DNA from: CAZRWH01 sp964603905
GTDB taxonomy: Bacteria > Patescibacteriota > Gracilibacteria > UBA1369 > UBA12470
Direction: 5' to 3'
Length of the DNA stretch: 61,515 nucleotides
NCBI GenBank assembly: GCA_964603905.1
Contig: CAZRWH010000004.1
Location: forward strand, 1 to 61,515
Shown: in pieces, positions 1-8,356 of the stretch
How the letters are laid out: each line of letters opens with the position of its first letter
Position numbering within the stretch: position 1 is the first letter of the stretch
Program-made: the position numbers and the translations under genes
Notes under the pieces: generated by a model
The model's database searches: none
Told to the model about the DNA's origin: nothing
The model's input: the letters and a program-made list of their open reading frames with translations, nothing else

Positions 1-714
1 GCAGAGGCATCACCGGAGAAACCGGTAGTAGCGATAGCGATGGAAGGGACTGTGTATTCAATGGGAATAAGACCAGTATTGTGCGTGCATAGGGATAGAA
101 TAGATGAGCCAAACCAAGAAATAAGAATTGTTCGAAACACTGATAGAGGAACGGAGCTAGCACATACACAAATGGGATTGTCTGAATACGGAGACAGGTT
201 ACACAAAGGAGGATGGATGACCTATTTTGACCAGCCGATTGCATCCGATTCTGAAACATTCGTACTTTCGTTATCAAAAGATTTTGTTGAGTTATTAGAA
301 GGAGACCTAGACATACAATTGCCAAAGAGGAATCTGACAGTAGAGGAAGGAAGTGTGGCGTATTTTGGAAGACTAGAAGATCTTATTGGATATTTATTGA
401 AGGCTTCGGAGGTGATTTACATGAAGCTAGGTGAAAAATGGAAGGTGATGGTTGAAGAGAAAGACGAGAATAACAAAAACACTCTTAGAGACGAGATCGA
501 GTTTCTTACGCACCAGGCAGCAGCCCCACACGAAGACTTGGCAGGGCGTTTTAAATTTTATTGTGTTGGAGGTGCAATTAAATTAGAAGAAGGAGACGAA
601 GACGGTCTAAAAGCTTACTACAACGGCCTAGTTGACATGGGGCTTTTAGAAAAACACATAACATGGCAAGCATTCAGCGAAGCAGTTCATCTATTCATTA
701 ACCCATTACCGTAA
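1..714 (+). CDS. Hypothetical protein, 5'-partial
   Basis: The reading frame is open from base 1, so the gene probably begins outside the window; the first ATG inside is at 40 and gives 224 residues. The sequence in front of that ATG lacks the A/C-rich leader seen before most genes here, which favours an upstream start. The protein is acidic and soluble-looking, with no signal peptide or membrane segment. I do not recognise a family. Its stop overlaps the ATG of the next gene by one base (TAATG), so the two are probably translated together. Confidence 0.6.
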   Translation, partial: AEASPEKPVVAIAMEGTVYSMGIRPVLCVHRDRIDEPNQEIRIVRNTDRGTELAHTQMGLSEYGDRLHKGGWMTYFDQPIASDSETFVLSLSKDFVELLEGDLDIQLPKRNLTVEEGSVAYFGRLEDLIGYLLKASEVIYMKLGEKWKVMVEEKDENNKNTLRDEIEFLTHQAAAPHEDLAGRFKFYCVGGAIKLEEGDEDGLKAYYNGLVDMGLLEKHITWQAFSEAVHLFINPLP

Positions 715-989
715 TGCTCTCAGTAAAAACATCAGATCCAGAAAGAATCGAAAGATTATTTGACGCACCTTCTACTCAAGGTCGCGAATTAAGAATAGAA
801 TTCCATGAGGCGGGAGACCAAGATGCTGCTTATCGAGCAATAGACGGGATAGTTGGTGGTGTTGAAGGCGCAGAGGAAAAAGAAGGGAGCATTGTTATTC
901 CAGAATGGCAAGATGCAAGAGGCTATATTGAAGGATGGCTCGAACAAGCTTGCCAGGCAGGAGTACTTGTTGACATAATGTTCGACTAA
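714..989 (+). CDS. Small hypothetical protein
   Basis: A 91-residue acidic protein whose ATG shares a base with the stop of the preceding gene, a sign of translational coupling. No membrane segment, signal peptide or cysteine motif is visible and I do not recognise the fold. The 3' end converges with the minus-strand RmlC-like gene, overlapping it by 4 bases. It is best read as the partner of the upstream unknown gene; no function is proposed. Confidence 0.6.
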   Translation: MLSVKTSDPERIERLFDAPSTQGRELRIEFHEAGDQDAAYRAIDGIVGGVEGAEEKEGSIVIPEWQDARGYIEGWLEQACQAGVLVDIMFD

Positions 990-1516
990 CCCTTCTGAAT
1001 AGTCCAAAAATCCTCACCAAACTCTTCTGGCGGAAGACGATGCTCATCCGCATTTTCAGGGTAAAATTGCTGATTTACCATGTATATCAAGTCAGCTTGT
1101 TTTGTCCAAAGATTAGCAACTCCATGAAGAACGCCACGAGGGATAAAAAGCAAGAGGGCTTTTCCGTTACCCATTGTTAGTCGCATAGTTTTTTCATAGG
1201 TAGGAGAATCTTCTCTAAGGTCTTTGAGGCCAACAAGGGCATGACTTGTTGGAGGAACAAACCAAATGTCGTCTTGATTCAGATGGTAATGCCCAGCTTT
1301 GATTGCACCTGGAAGTACTTGAGAATAATTAATCTGTTTGATTTCAAATTCAGGAAGGCCGTCAGGGTTTCCTCCGGCACATCTAACGATTTCCGATAGG
1401 CTACCACCACAATCCATGAAGCGTTTTAGCTCAATCACTTTAACACCTTCGATCGCACCCTTTGCACCATAATTTTGTGTGCCTGACTTTTCTGAGTATT
1501 TATCTCCGATTTTCAT
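986..1516 (-). CDS. RmlC-like sugar-nucleotide 3,5-epimerase family protein
   Basis: A 176-residue cupin of the dTDP-4-dehydrorhamnose 3,5-epimerase (RmlC) type. Visible family marks are GVKVIELKRF near residues 24-33, KQINYSQ near 60-66, AGHYHLNQDD near 73-82 (position of the RGLHYQ motif), DLREDSPTYE near 99-108 and IPRGVLHGVANL near 124-135. RmlC epimerises C3 and C5 of dTDP-4-keto-sugars. Here the catalytic-loop sequence is divergent and rmlA, rmlB and rmlD are not in the window, so the substrate is open. Its ATG directly abuts the stop of the upstream GT4 gene, placing it last in the operon. Confidence 0.75.
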   Translation of the reverse strand: MKIGDKYSEKSGTQNYGAKGAIEGVKVIELKRFMDCGGSLSEIVRCAGGNPDGLPEFEIKQINYSQVLPGAIKAGHYHLNQDDIWFVPPTSHALVGLKDLREDSPTYEKTMRLTMGNGKALLLFIPRGVLHGVANLWTKQADLIYMVNQQFYPENADEHRLPPEEFGEDFWTIQKG

Positions 1517-2593
1517 TTATTTAATGTAGTCAATAATTTTCTTGACCCTAGTATCCCAAGAATACGGCGATGCATCAACCTGTTTTGCGCCCTCCAATAG
1601 CGCATCTTGTATTTTATCAGCAAGATCGGTAGGGTTACCTGCCTTGAAGATATAGGAGTTGTTGTTGTCAAAAATTTCCAGCATCGAAGGTAAATCTGAC
1701 ACAACAATAGCTTTTCCTGATGCCATATATTCAAAAGCTTTGAGAGGTGAAGTGTATTTAGCTGAGATAGAAGAATCGCCTGTGTTTGGTATGACCAATA
1801 CATCAGAAGCCTTGAGGTAAAGAGGAATATCTTTGTGTGGAATGTGGCCAGTACTGACGACACAGTCAGGAAAATTAGGCATCTCTTTTTTGTCGAGAGT
1901 GCTACCGACGAGGTATAGAGTTGCCCTTACATCTTGCATTGCCTCGAGTAGTACATGCACCCCTTTCCACCTCTGTAAACTACCGCTATACATAACGATC
2001 TGACCCTGCTCTTCTATCCCAAGTTGTTTTCTTGCTTGGTCGCGACTTAAATCAAGTTTAAATGCCTCAATTTTGACTCCGTCAGGTGCAACGAATGAGT
2101 GGTGAACCTCTTCTTTGAGTCCTTTGCTTATAACTATAACTTTTGAAAACCTCCTTAACAAAAACTTATAAATGGATCTTCCAATTTTGCTCTGTGGGTA
2201 ATTGTGAAGTTCAAGAACTTTGTTTTTTTTGTAAAAAAGCGAAAGACCAAGCCATGCATCTCGGGTATAAATAACGTCAGTCTTTTTTAACAAAAAGCGA
2301 AAGAATGTAATAAGGTAAAAGCTAAACGATTGGATTAGAAACCACAAAAATTCAGGCCCTAGTAACGGGAATAAATCAATTGAAAAAATGCGTTTTATCG
2401 CGAACTTTTTGTCGACCGAATAATACTCCCAAATATTATTAATTCGCTTCTCTTTTTTTGTTCCAAATCTGAAGGGAGCCCACAAGGTTATGTCTACTCC
2501 AGCCTTTTTAAAAGCCTCGGAATTTTGCATTATCTGAATGCAGTTTGCTTTCGTACTCGGAAGCCTAAGATTTGTTATATAATCTACTTTCAT
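1517..2593 (-). CDS. GT4 family glycosyltransferase
   Basis: A 358-residue GT-B glycosyltransferase. The C-terminal half carries the GT4 signature: GQIVMYSGSLQRWKG near residues 196-210 (start of the nucleotide-sugar domain), a VLVIPN segment, and the SPLKAFEYMASGKAIVVSD region near 282-300 holding the glutamate that contacts the donor. It presumably transfers a sugar to a lipid-linked surface glycan on the cytoplasmic face. Start and stop nearly touch the neighbouring glycosyltransferase and epimerase genes (1-nt spacing), so it lies in a tight operon. Donor and acceptor cannot be deduced. Confidence 0.85.
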   Translation of the reverse strand: MKVDYITNLRLPSTKANCIQIMQNSEAFKKAGVDITLWAPFRFGTKKEKRINNIWEYYSVDKKFAIKRIFSIDLFPLLGPEFLWFLIQSFSFYLITFFRFLLKKTDVIYTRDAWLGLSLFYKKNKVLELHNYPQSKIGRSIYKFLLRRFSKVIVISKGLKEEVHHSFVAPDGVKIEAFKLDLSRDQARKQLGIEEQGQIVMYSGSLQRWKGVHVLLEAMQDVRATLYLVGSTLDKKEMPNFPDCVVSTGHIPHKDIPLYLKASDVLVIPNTGDSSISAKYTSPLKAFEYMASGKAIVVSDLPSMLEIFDNNNSYIFKAGNPTDLADKIQDALLEGAKQVDASPYSWDTRVKKIIDYIK

Positions 2594-2594
2594 T

Positions 2595-3656
2595 TTATTT
2601 TATGATTTCGAGAAATTTCTCGAGAGAAAGTTTTTTATCAAAATTTCTAGCGCGCTCCAGGCCTACCTTCGACAATTTTTCTCTAAGCGAATCATCAGAT
2701 AGAAGCTCGACAATTTTCTTTGAGAAAAATTCAGTGTCACCCTGGGCAGAAACGAAGTTCTTTTGCTCGTTGTTAAGCACAGCTTTTGTGCCAAGCGTAT
2801 CCATCGCAACAATAGGAGTTCCAGAAGCCATAGCCTCAATAAGTACACGTCCGAACTCTTCCTCTCGTGATGGCATGATGAAGACATCAGCACTTTTATA
2901 ATAAGAAATAACCTCATGGTTAGGCACGGATCCAAGCATCTTCACACGGCTATCCGACATAGACTCCCGTAGTTTCTCAAACTCCGGACCATCGCCAGCA
3001 ATAACAAAATCACAATCAAATTTAGCCAGCGTTTTCTCAACAATTGCAGGTAAATAATCTGTCCCTTTTCTTTTCGATAGCCAGTGAACAAAGAGAACAG
3101 TTTTCCGGTCAGTAATATGGTCAGATTTTATAGATTCTATTTTCGAAACATCAACCCAGTTATTCATAACAGTGAGTTTGTTCAAAGGGATCTTAAAAAA
3201 CTCATGATAGTAGGCGGCCATCAATTTCGTGCATGTTACAACCTTATGAATACATCGAATAGCAAGCTTGAACGGCAGATTGCCGCCTTTATACAAATCT
3301 TTGCGCTCACAGTACCAGACAAAGCTTTTTGCGCCTGTCAGACGCGTCACAATCCCAGAAATAATCGCGCTCATATACGAGTAATGAACATAAAATCTGT
3401 TGTAGCCACGAAGCCTCATCCACAAAAAAACAAAGAACCTTTCAATGAGATTCAGCCCTTTGATTTGGCATTTCTGCACATAGCATTCCTGAATATTTGT
3501 GATCTTAGGTTTGCTCGATGCTTTCTCAATAAAAAGACACACAGGAATGTGCTCAGCAGCCTCCTCCAAAAGATCAACCAGATAATTAAAATGAGTAGAC
3601 GTATCGGCGTCATACTCAGGTAAAACAAAGACCAGTTTTGAAGTCTTTAAACTCAT
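2595..3656 (-). CDS. GT4 family glycosyltransferase
   Basis: A 353-residue GT-B enzyme. The N-terminal acceptor domain begins with a beta-strand-rich LVFVLPEYD; the donor domain shows KTVLFVHWLSKRKGTDYL near 184-201, VIAGDGPEFEKL near 217-228 and the E-x7-E type motif in PSREEEFGRVLIEAMASGTPIVA near 262-284, a standard GT4 layout. Its ATG overlaps the stop of the upstream GT4 gene by 4 bases (ATGA), which predicts translational coupling. It is part of the surface-polysaccharide operon; specificity is unknown. Confidence 0.85.
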   Translation of the reverse strand: MSLKTSKLVFVLPEYDADTSTHFNYLVDLLEEAAEHIPVCLFIEKASSKPKITNIQECYVQKCQIKGLNLIERFFVFLWMRLRGYNRFYVHYSYMSAIISGIVTRLTGAKSFVWYCERKDLYKGGNLPFKLAIRCIHKVVTCTKLMAAYYHEFFKIPLNKLTVMNNWVDVSKIESIKSDHITDRKTVLFVHWLSKRKGTDYLPAIVEKTLAKFDCDFVIAGDGPEFEKLRESMSDSRVKMLGSVPNHEVISYYKSADVFIMPSREEEFGRVLIEAMASGTPIVAMDTLGTKAVLNNEQKNFVSAQGDTEFFSKKIVELLSDDSLREKLSKVGLERARNFDKKLSLEKFLEIIK

Positions 3657-4804
3657 GAAATCAGGTTATGATAAGTGTCTGCATAAAACTTAAGAGCGTC
3701 GCTATACTCAAACTTCTGAACGCTCATTCGTCCACGTTCAGCAATCTCCTCTGCCTCGATAGGATTTTTCATAGTCCACAAAATTTTCTCAGCAATATCA
3801 TCTTTGTCCCAGCCTATAAAAAATGCATTCTCACCATCTTCAACAACCTCCTGCATAATGCCAACTTTTGCAGTAATACAAAGCGCACCACAGGCCATTG
3901 CCTCAAGTGTAACTCGTGGTCCGCCCTCGTTGTAGGAAGTCATCAAAATACCTGCAGATTCTTGGTAGTACTTCGCAACATCATCTCGAGTTGGGAGCCA
4001 TCCGCAAACCTCAACATTTTTCTCAAGACCGCGATTTACAACCTCCTTCTCAAGCCATCCTTTCAAGCTTCCGTCTCCAACAACCTTAAGTTTGAAATCG
4101 GCTTCTTTCTTTACAACGATCTCACACGCATCAAGCAACAAGTCGAGTCCTTTATTTTTCTCAAGCCTTCCACAAAAAACAAACTGTCTGAAGTCTCGTT
4201 TCCCTGTGCCAGGTTTGAAAAGGTCGAAGTCCAAGTAGAAAGCCGAAATATAAAGAATTTTCTCTCTAGGATATTTCAAGATATCAACAGTATAATTTAG
4301 CGTTTCAAAATTGTTCACCAGCCTAAGATAAGGAATATTCTTGCCGTTTTTTTGCATAAATTTATCAAGAGAAAGACGCTCAATCTTCTCAAAGAAATTA
4401 TTAGCAGTAGGATATCCCGGAATATGCATGAGCTCAGCAACATAAGGTATCCCAAGCTCACGATTAAGCCGCATAGCAGCTTTCACATTTGCATTAAGAG
4501 GTGGAATAACATGAGCCGAAATAATATCGATTGGAGTGTCCTTATGTATTTCTCTCGCCTTTTTTAGGATGAAAGATTTATGTCTGAAAAAATCAAAATG
4601 CGCAGTCTTTGACAGATCCGAAGGGTGAATATAAACGTTCCCATGTAAATTAATAACTTCGCCTTTCTCATTGCTTGCCGTAATCACAGAAATACGATCC
4701 CAATGCTCAGAAAAACCCCTAAGCATCTCGTAAAAAACGTTTTGCTTGCCGTAAGCAATACCTGAATCTCCGGTCAACATAAGTAAATGTCCTTTTTTAT
4801 TCAT
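3653..4804 (-). CDS. GT4 family glycosyltransferase
   Basis: A GT-B glycosyltransferase of about 383 residues. I chose the ATG at 4804 (MNKKGHLLML) over the one at 4840 because it begins at the expected first beta strand of the fold and leaves only an 8-nt overlap with the UDP-xylose synthase gene. GT4 marks are FVFCGRLEKNKGLDLL, KVVGDGSLKGWLEKE and the donor-binding SYNEGGPRVTLEAMACGALCI. The N-terminal half contains SAHVIPPLNANVKAAM, typical of the acceptor domain. Probably co-transcribed with uxs upstream and two more GT4 genes downstream. Confidence 0.85.
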   Translation of the reverse strand: MNKKGHLLMLTGDSGIAYGKQNVFYEMLRGFSEHWDRISVITASNEKGEVINLHGNVYIHPSDLSKTAHFDFFRHKSFILKKAREIHKDTPIDIISAHVIPPLNANVKAAMRLNRELGIPYVAELMHIPGYPTANNFFEKIERLSLDKFMQKNGKNIPYLRLVNNFETLNYTVDILKYPREKILYISAFYLDFDLFKPGTGKRDFRQFVFCGRLEKNKGLDLLLDACEIVVKKEADFKLKVVGDGSLKGWLEKEVVNRGLEKNVEVCGWLPTRDDVAKYYQESAGILMTSYNEGGPRVTLEAMACGALCITAKVGIMQEVVEDGENAFFIGWDKDDIAEKILWTMKNPIEAEEIAERGRMSVQKFEYSDALKFYADTYHNLIS

Positions 4805-5735
4805 GAAACCATTCGATAGTTTTTTTGAGCCCCTCATCAAAGCTTACTTTTGGCGTAAAGCCGAGTTCGTTCCTAGCCAAAGTAATATCAGGACGACGAA
4901 CTTTTGGATCATCCTGAGGCAAATCTTTGTAAACAATTTCGCTGCCTGTACCGGTAAGCTCAACGATTTTCTCAGCTAGAGCCTTGATTGAGTACTCTTC
5001 CGGGTTTCCGAGATTCACAGGCCCATGAAAACCGTCCTTAGCCATCATTGCAATAATTCCATCAACCATATCATCAACATAACAGAAGGATCTGGTTTGA
5101 TATCCATCACCATAAATTGTGATAGGCTCGCCTGAAAGTGCCTGATTGATGAAGTTAGGGATAACACGCCCGTCATGAGCTCTCATTCGAGGTCCATAAG
5201 TGTTGAAAATACGAATGATTTTCGTGTCCAATCCATATTCATGCGCATAGTTCGTAATCAAACTCTCTGCAAACCTTTTTCCCTCGTCATAACAGCTTCT
5301 AGGGCCGAGACAGTTTACATTTCCCCAGTAAGTTTCCTTTTGTGGATGTTCGAGCGGATCACCATAAACTTCCGAAGTTGAAGTGTGGAAAAACTTAGCT
5401 TTCAGCTCAACCGCAAGATCAAGCATATTTTTGGTCCCTGCCGCACTAACCCAAAGAGTTTCAAGTGGTATTTTTTGATAATCAATAGGTGAAGCAGGAC
5501 AAGCCAGGTTAAAAACCTCGGTTGCACCTTCAAAATGAGAATCGTAAGACATAGGCTGAGTAATATCGTGTTCAACAAAGCTGAATTTTTCATTATTCAA
5601 AAAATCACGAACATTTGAGTTTGCACCTGTTATGTAGTTATCAATACACACAACTTCGTACCCCATGCCAAGCAGTCTTTCACATAAATGACTTCCAATA
5701 AATCCTGCGCCTCCCGAAACAATTGCCTTCTTCAT
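4797..5735 (-). CDS. uxs: UDP-glucuronate decarboxylase (UDP-xylose synthase)
   Basis: A 312-residue extended SDR enzyme. NAD-binding GGAGFIGSHL lies at residues 8-17, the catalytic serine region is STSEVYG near 118-124, and the YDEGK catalytic Tyr-Lys sits in GPRSCYDEGKR, which with CPASPIDYQ is the signature of UXS/UGD-decarboxylase proteins. It converts UDP-glucuronate to UDP-xylose with CO2 release, supplying pentose for the surrounding glycosyltransferases. No UDP-glucose dehydrogenase lies in the window. The leader carries TTTAAC (5747-5752) 11 nt upstream of the ATG. Divergent from gtrA; likely first gene of the 986-5735 operon. Confidence 0.93.
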   Translation of the reverse strand: MKKAIVSGGAGFIGSHLCERLLGMGYEVVCIDNYITGANSNVRDFLNNEKFSFVEHDITQPMSYDSHFEGATEVFNLACPASPIDYQKIPLETLWVSAAGTKNMLDLAVELKAKFFHTSTSEVYGDPLEHPQKETYWGNVNCLGPRSCYDEGKRFAESLITNYAHEYGLDTKIIRIFNTYGPRMRAHDGRVIPNFINQALSGEPITIYGDGYQTRSFCYVDDMVDGIIAMMAKDGFHGPVNLGNPEEYSIKALAEKIVELTGTGSEIVYKDLPQDDPKVRRPDITLARNELGFTPKVSFDEGLKKTIEWFHE

Positions 5736-5814
5736 AAAACTTTCAAGTTAAAAAGCTTACAAAAGCTACCATATTAACCTGTATTTTTCTAGAGGAGTTG
5801 GGTAGTATGGGCGC

Positions 5815-6222
5815 ATGAAAAACATAAAGCAGTTCATCAAATTCTGCATGGTCGGAGTTGTATCAACGGCAATAGACGTTGGAATGTTCGCATTGCTAAC
5901 AAAAGTTGCAGGTGTGCACTACTTGATATCAAATGTGATATCTTTTTTGACATCGCTCGTGAACAGCTATGCATTGAATCGCAAATTTACCTTCCGAAAC
6001 AAGCACAAGAAAATAGGCAGACAGTTCTCGAAGTATCTGACAGTTTATACAATTGGGCTAGGGCTTTCCGAAATAATACTTTTTGCGCTTGTAGAGAAAT
6101 TTGATCTTGAAGAAATCCAAGCAAAACTTGCTGCGGTTGGGGTGGTGCTTTTCTGGAATTATTTCGCAAGCAAGATATTTATTTTTGACAGAGACGCTCG
6201 AAAAGACTCTCAAGCTGGCTAA
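5815..6222 (+). CDS. GtrA family membrane protein
   Basis: A 135-residue protein with four hydrophobic segments (about 10-30, 36-54, 75-95, 102-125) and the GtrA/DPMS-like start FIKFCMVGVVSTAIDVGMF. GtrA proteins help move polyprenyl-linked sugars across the membrane, which fits the polysaccharide locus. It is one of only two plus-strand genes in the locus. A TAGTAT hexamer (5803-5808) ends 6 nt before the ATG, so the transcript may be leaderless, although no good -35 is visible. The 3' end overlaps the convergent GT4 gene by 44 nt. Confidence 0.88.
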   Translation: MKNIKQFIKFCMVGVVSTAIDVGMFALLTKVAGVHYLISNVISFLTSLVNSYALNRKFTFRNKHKKIGRQFSKYLTVYTIGLGLSEIILFALVEKFDLEEIQAKLAAVGVVLFWNYFASKIFIFDRDARKDSQAG

Positions 6223-7288
6223 TATTTTGCTCCCAATTAAACCTAGAAGAGGCCCATGAATAAGCGGCCTCGGTTTTGTCAGTTTCAAGGGCTTCTTTGA
6301 TCTTTTCGGCAAGTCCTTCAGGGTTATTCGGAGGAGCAGGCGTTGAAGTCTCGTCAGTCGCAATCTCATTCGTTCCCAATATGTCTGTTGCCACAACAGG
6401 AGTCCGCAAATACATAGCTTCTACAACTGTATGCGGAAGTCCTTCGTAATTTGAATTTAGGATAAAAGCACGAGCATTTGCAATTTCGCTAAGCGTTGCG
6501 GCGCGCGGTTGCGAACCTAGAAAAACAACATTCGCACCAAGAGAACGAGCCAGTTCGCGCAAGCTTGTTCCTTCAGGCCCTTCTCCAATCACGCGGAGCT
6601 CATAATCTTTCAGGATCGAGCAAGCCTCGATTATTCCAGCAACGTTTTTGTGAGGAACAAGTCGTCCTACAGTTACAAGAACTTTTTCGTTTACATTTTT
6701 TTTGGTCTCAGGAACTTCAACAGCATTGTATATCACATGAACTTTGTCTCGAGACAAACCGTAATAAGACACAAGAATATTGCGCAAATATTCGGACGGA
6801 ACAACAACAGCATCAACTCTGTGAAAAGCGGCCCTCTGAAGTTTTCGAAGAAGTCCACCACCTCCACTTTCCAGGAATTCATCCAAATTCAGTTTAGTTT
6901 TACCTTTGCGATGAGCAACTTCCCACGAGATGTCGCCAACGAACTTCATCACCATTTTTTTTGCAAAAAGCTGTCCAATAAAACTTGCAGTAAAACCGGC
7001 AACAAGAGGTCCTTGTATATAAATCAAATCTGAACGAAGGGCCTTTGTAATTACAAGCATAACCAGCTCGGCTTGGCGGATAACAGATCCAATGAGTGGA
7101 AGCTTGCGCCAAAAACCTTCGCGTAATTTCACCAAATCAACTTCCGCAACATCTATTTTTTTAGCATCATCACCAAAAGCAATGATGTTGATATCGTGAT
7201 CTTTCAAGCGATGAGAAACCTCCCAGGTATAGGTTGCGGGCCCGCCGATAACGGGTGGAAATATAGGTGTGATTAAGGTGATTTTCAT
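6179..7288 (-). CDS. GT4 family glycosyltransferase
   Basis: A 369-residue GT-B enzyme. It starts with ITPIFPPVIGGPATY (residues 5-19), the glycine-rich loop of GT4 acceptor domains, and continues with KVLVTVGRLVPHKNV, LRVIGEGPEGTSL and NSNYEGLPHTVVEAMYLRTPVVATD, the last containing the donor-contacting glutamate. Transfers a sugar from a nucleotide donor in surface-glycan assembly; specificity unknown. Its 3' end overlaps gtrA by 44 nt tail-to-tail, and only 5 nt separate its start from the upstream lipoprotein gene. Confidence 0.86.
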   Translation of the reverse strand: MKITLITPIFPPVIGGPATYTWEVSHRLKDHDINIIAFGDDAKKIDVAEVDLVKLREGFWRKLPLIGSVIRQAELVMLVITKALRSDLIYIQGPLVAGFTASFIGQLFAKKMVMKFVGDISWEVAHRKGKTKLNLDEFLESGGGGLLRKLQRAAFHRVDAVVVPSEYLRNILVSYYGLSRDKVHVIYNAVEVPETKKNVNEKVLVTVGRLVPHKNVAGIIEACSILKDYELRVIGEGPEGTSLRELARSLGANVVFLGSQPRAATLSEIANARAFILNSNYEGLPHTVVEAMYLRTPVVATDILGTNEIATDETSTPAPPNNPEGLAEKIKEALETDKTEAAYSWASSRFNWEQNISQLESLFERLCQK

Positions 7289-7293
7289 AAAAA

Positions 7294-7737
7294 CTATGAG
7301 GCAGAAGTGATTTGAATAACTTCGCAGTCGCTTAGAGTAATCGTATTAATGAATTTATCCGAAACTTTGCCAACGACAACAACTTCGTCACCCTTGGATA
7401 ATGGATAATGATTGAAATCACTATCCTCGTTTAAATCATCTTCATCAAGTCGACATGTAAACTCTAGACTACTGTTAGTTCTTTCTGGTTTTAAAACAAG
7501 AGATATAACAACTTTACCCATATCAGGTCTTGCTTCATAAGTGTAGTAATGAGACGTAAGTTGGATGTAAGACCCTTCGTAAAAATCATAAGTCGAATCA
7601 TCATCTGCTTCGTGCAAATCAGCATAATCCTCAAAATTCACAATATGATCAGGAGAGTTTGATGGCTCGGTAGTATAAATGTTAGAAGCACAGCCAACTA
7701 AAAAGATACATACTGTTGCAACAATAAAGTTTTTCAT
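7294..7737 (-). CDS. Putative lipoprotein
   Basis: A 147-residue protein with a lipoprotein signal peptide: MKNFIVATVCIFLVGCASN, with lipobox LVGC and the modified cysteine at residue 16. The mature part is acidic in its first 40 residues; the end, GDEVVVVGKVSDKFINTITLSDCEV, resembles the strand pattern of an OB-fold of the tRNA_anti-like type (inference). It would be matured by the LspA encoded at 25818-26276. It lies between a methyltransferase and a glycosyltransferase in the polysaccharide operon. No function assigned. Confidence 0.7.
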   Translation of the reverse strand: MKNFIVATVCIFLVGCASNIYTTEPSNSPDHIVNFEDYADLHEADDDSTYDFYEGSYIQLTSHYYTYEARPDMGKVVISLVLKPERTNSSLEFTCRLDEDDLNEDSDFNHYPLSKGDEVVVVGKVSDKFINTITLSDCEVIQITSAS

Positions 7738-7742
7738 AAGTT

Positions 7743-8312
7743 TTATTTTTTACAGAACACATAAAATCCAGACTGACCATTGTTGATTTTAACAAATTTA
7801 TCCAATATACGCCCAAAGAATGACAAAAATCGCCCAACAAAAGGTGCAAAAGACAACCATGTTTCAAAAAAACCTTTGGAAGGAACAATCTTTACCTCTG
7901 CGAAATTTCTAAAGAGATATTCGACACCATCTTGAGAATATCTGTAGTAATCCTTATAAATTTCGTTGCCATGATACTGATAAAAAAATGGGAGCCAAAC
8001 AAGCAGCTTTCCCCCTTTTTTTAGAACTCGAAAAATCTCATCAACAACTTCAAAAGGGTTGCGGGTGTGTTCAAGTACAGCTTTGCAGAGTGCGCCATCA
8101 GCATACTCATCTTCAAAAGGAAGTTCGTGAATATCAGCCACTACAGATGGGTTATATGTAGCTTGATCAACAGTTAAAAACTCACAATCTTTAAACCAGT
8201 CTTTATATTTCGCCATGTCTTTTTGAAAGGGAGTGCCACCTCCAATGTCCAAGACAAGTTTTTGTTTCGCTAGGTCTCTCAAGCAATTTTCAAAAAAATC
8301 TAAAGGTTTCAT
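7743..8312 (-). CDS. SAM-dependent methyltransferase (class I, type 11)
   Basis: A 189-residue Rossmann methyltransferase. Motif I is LVLDIGGGTPFQKDM near residues 18-32, the acidic end of strand 2 is FLTVDQA near 45-51, and motif IV is DGALCKAVLEHTRNPFEVVDEIFRVLKKGG, typical of the type-11 family. Probably methylates a sugar or lipid-linked intermediate of the glycan. The 5' leader (8313-8348) is a degenerate heptamer array that begins with CCAT and ends at the start codon. Five nt separate it from the lipoprotein downstream. Confidence 0.85.
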   Translation of the reverse strand: MKPLDFFENCLRDLAKQKLVLDIGGGTPFQKDMAKYKDWFKDCEFLTVDQATYNPSVVADIHELPFEDEYADGALCKAVLEHTRNPFEVVDEIFRVLKKGGKLLVWLPFFYQYHGNEIYKDYYRYSQDGVEYLFRNFAEVKIVPSKGFFETWLSFAPFVGRFLSFFGRILDKFVKINNGQSGFYVFCKK

Positions 8313-8348
8313 ATTGTGATAGATAACAATTAACAGATAATAGTGATG
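8313..8348 (-). repeat. Degenerate heptamer array before methyltransferase start
   Basis: Read on the minus strand the leader runs CCATCAC, TATTATC, TGTTAAT, TGTTATC, TATCACA and then the ATG region of the methyltransferase. The 7-nt spacing of TAT/TGT-starting units and the CCAT start match the arrays elsewhere. The 3' end of the preceding gene can form a 6-bp hairpin (AGAGAA/TTCTCT, 8360-8381) ahead of it. Weaker than the other arrays because units differ at several positions. Confidence 0.5.
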
Positions 8349-8356
8349 GCAGATTC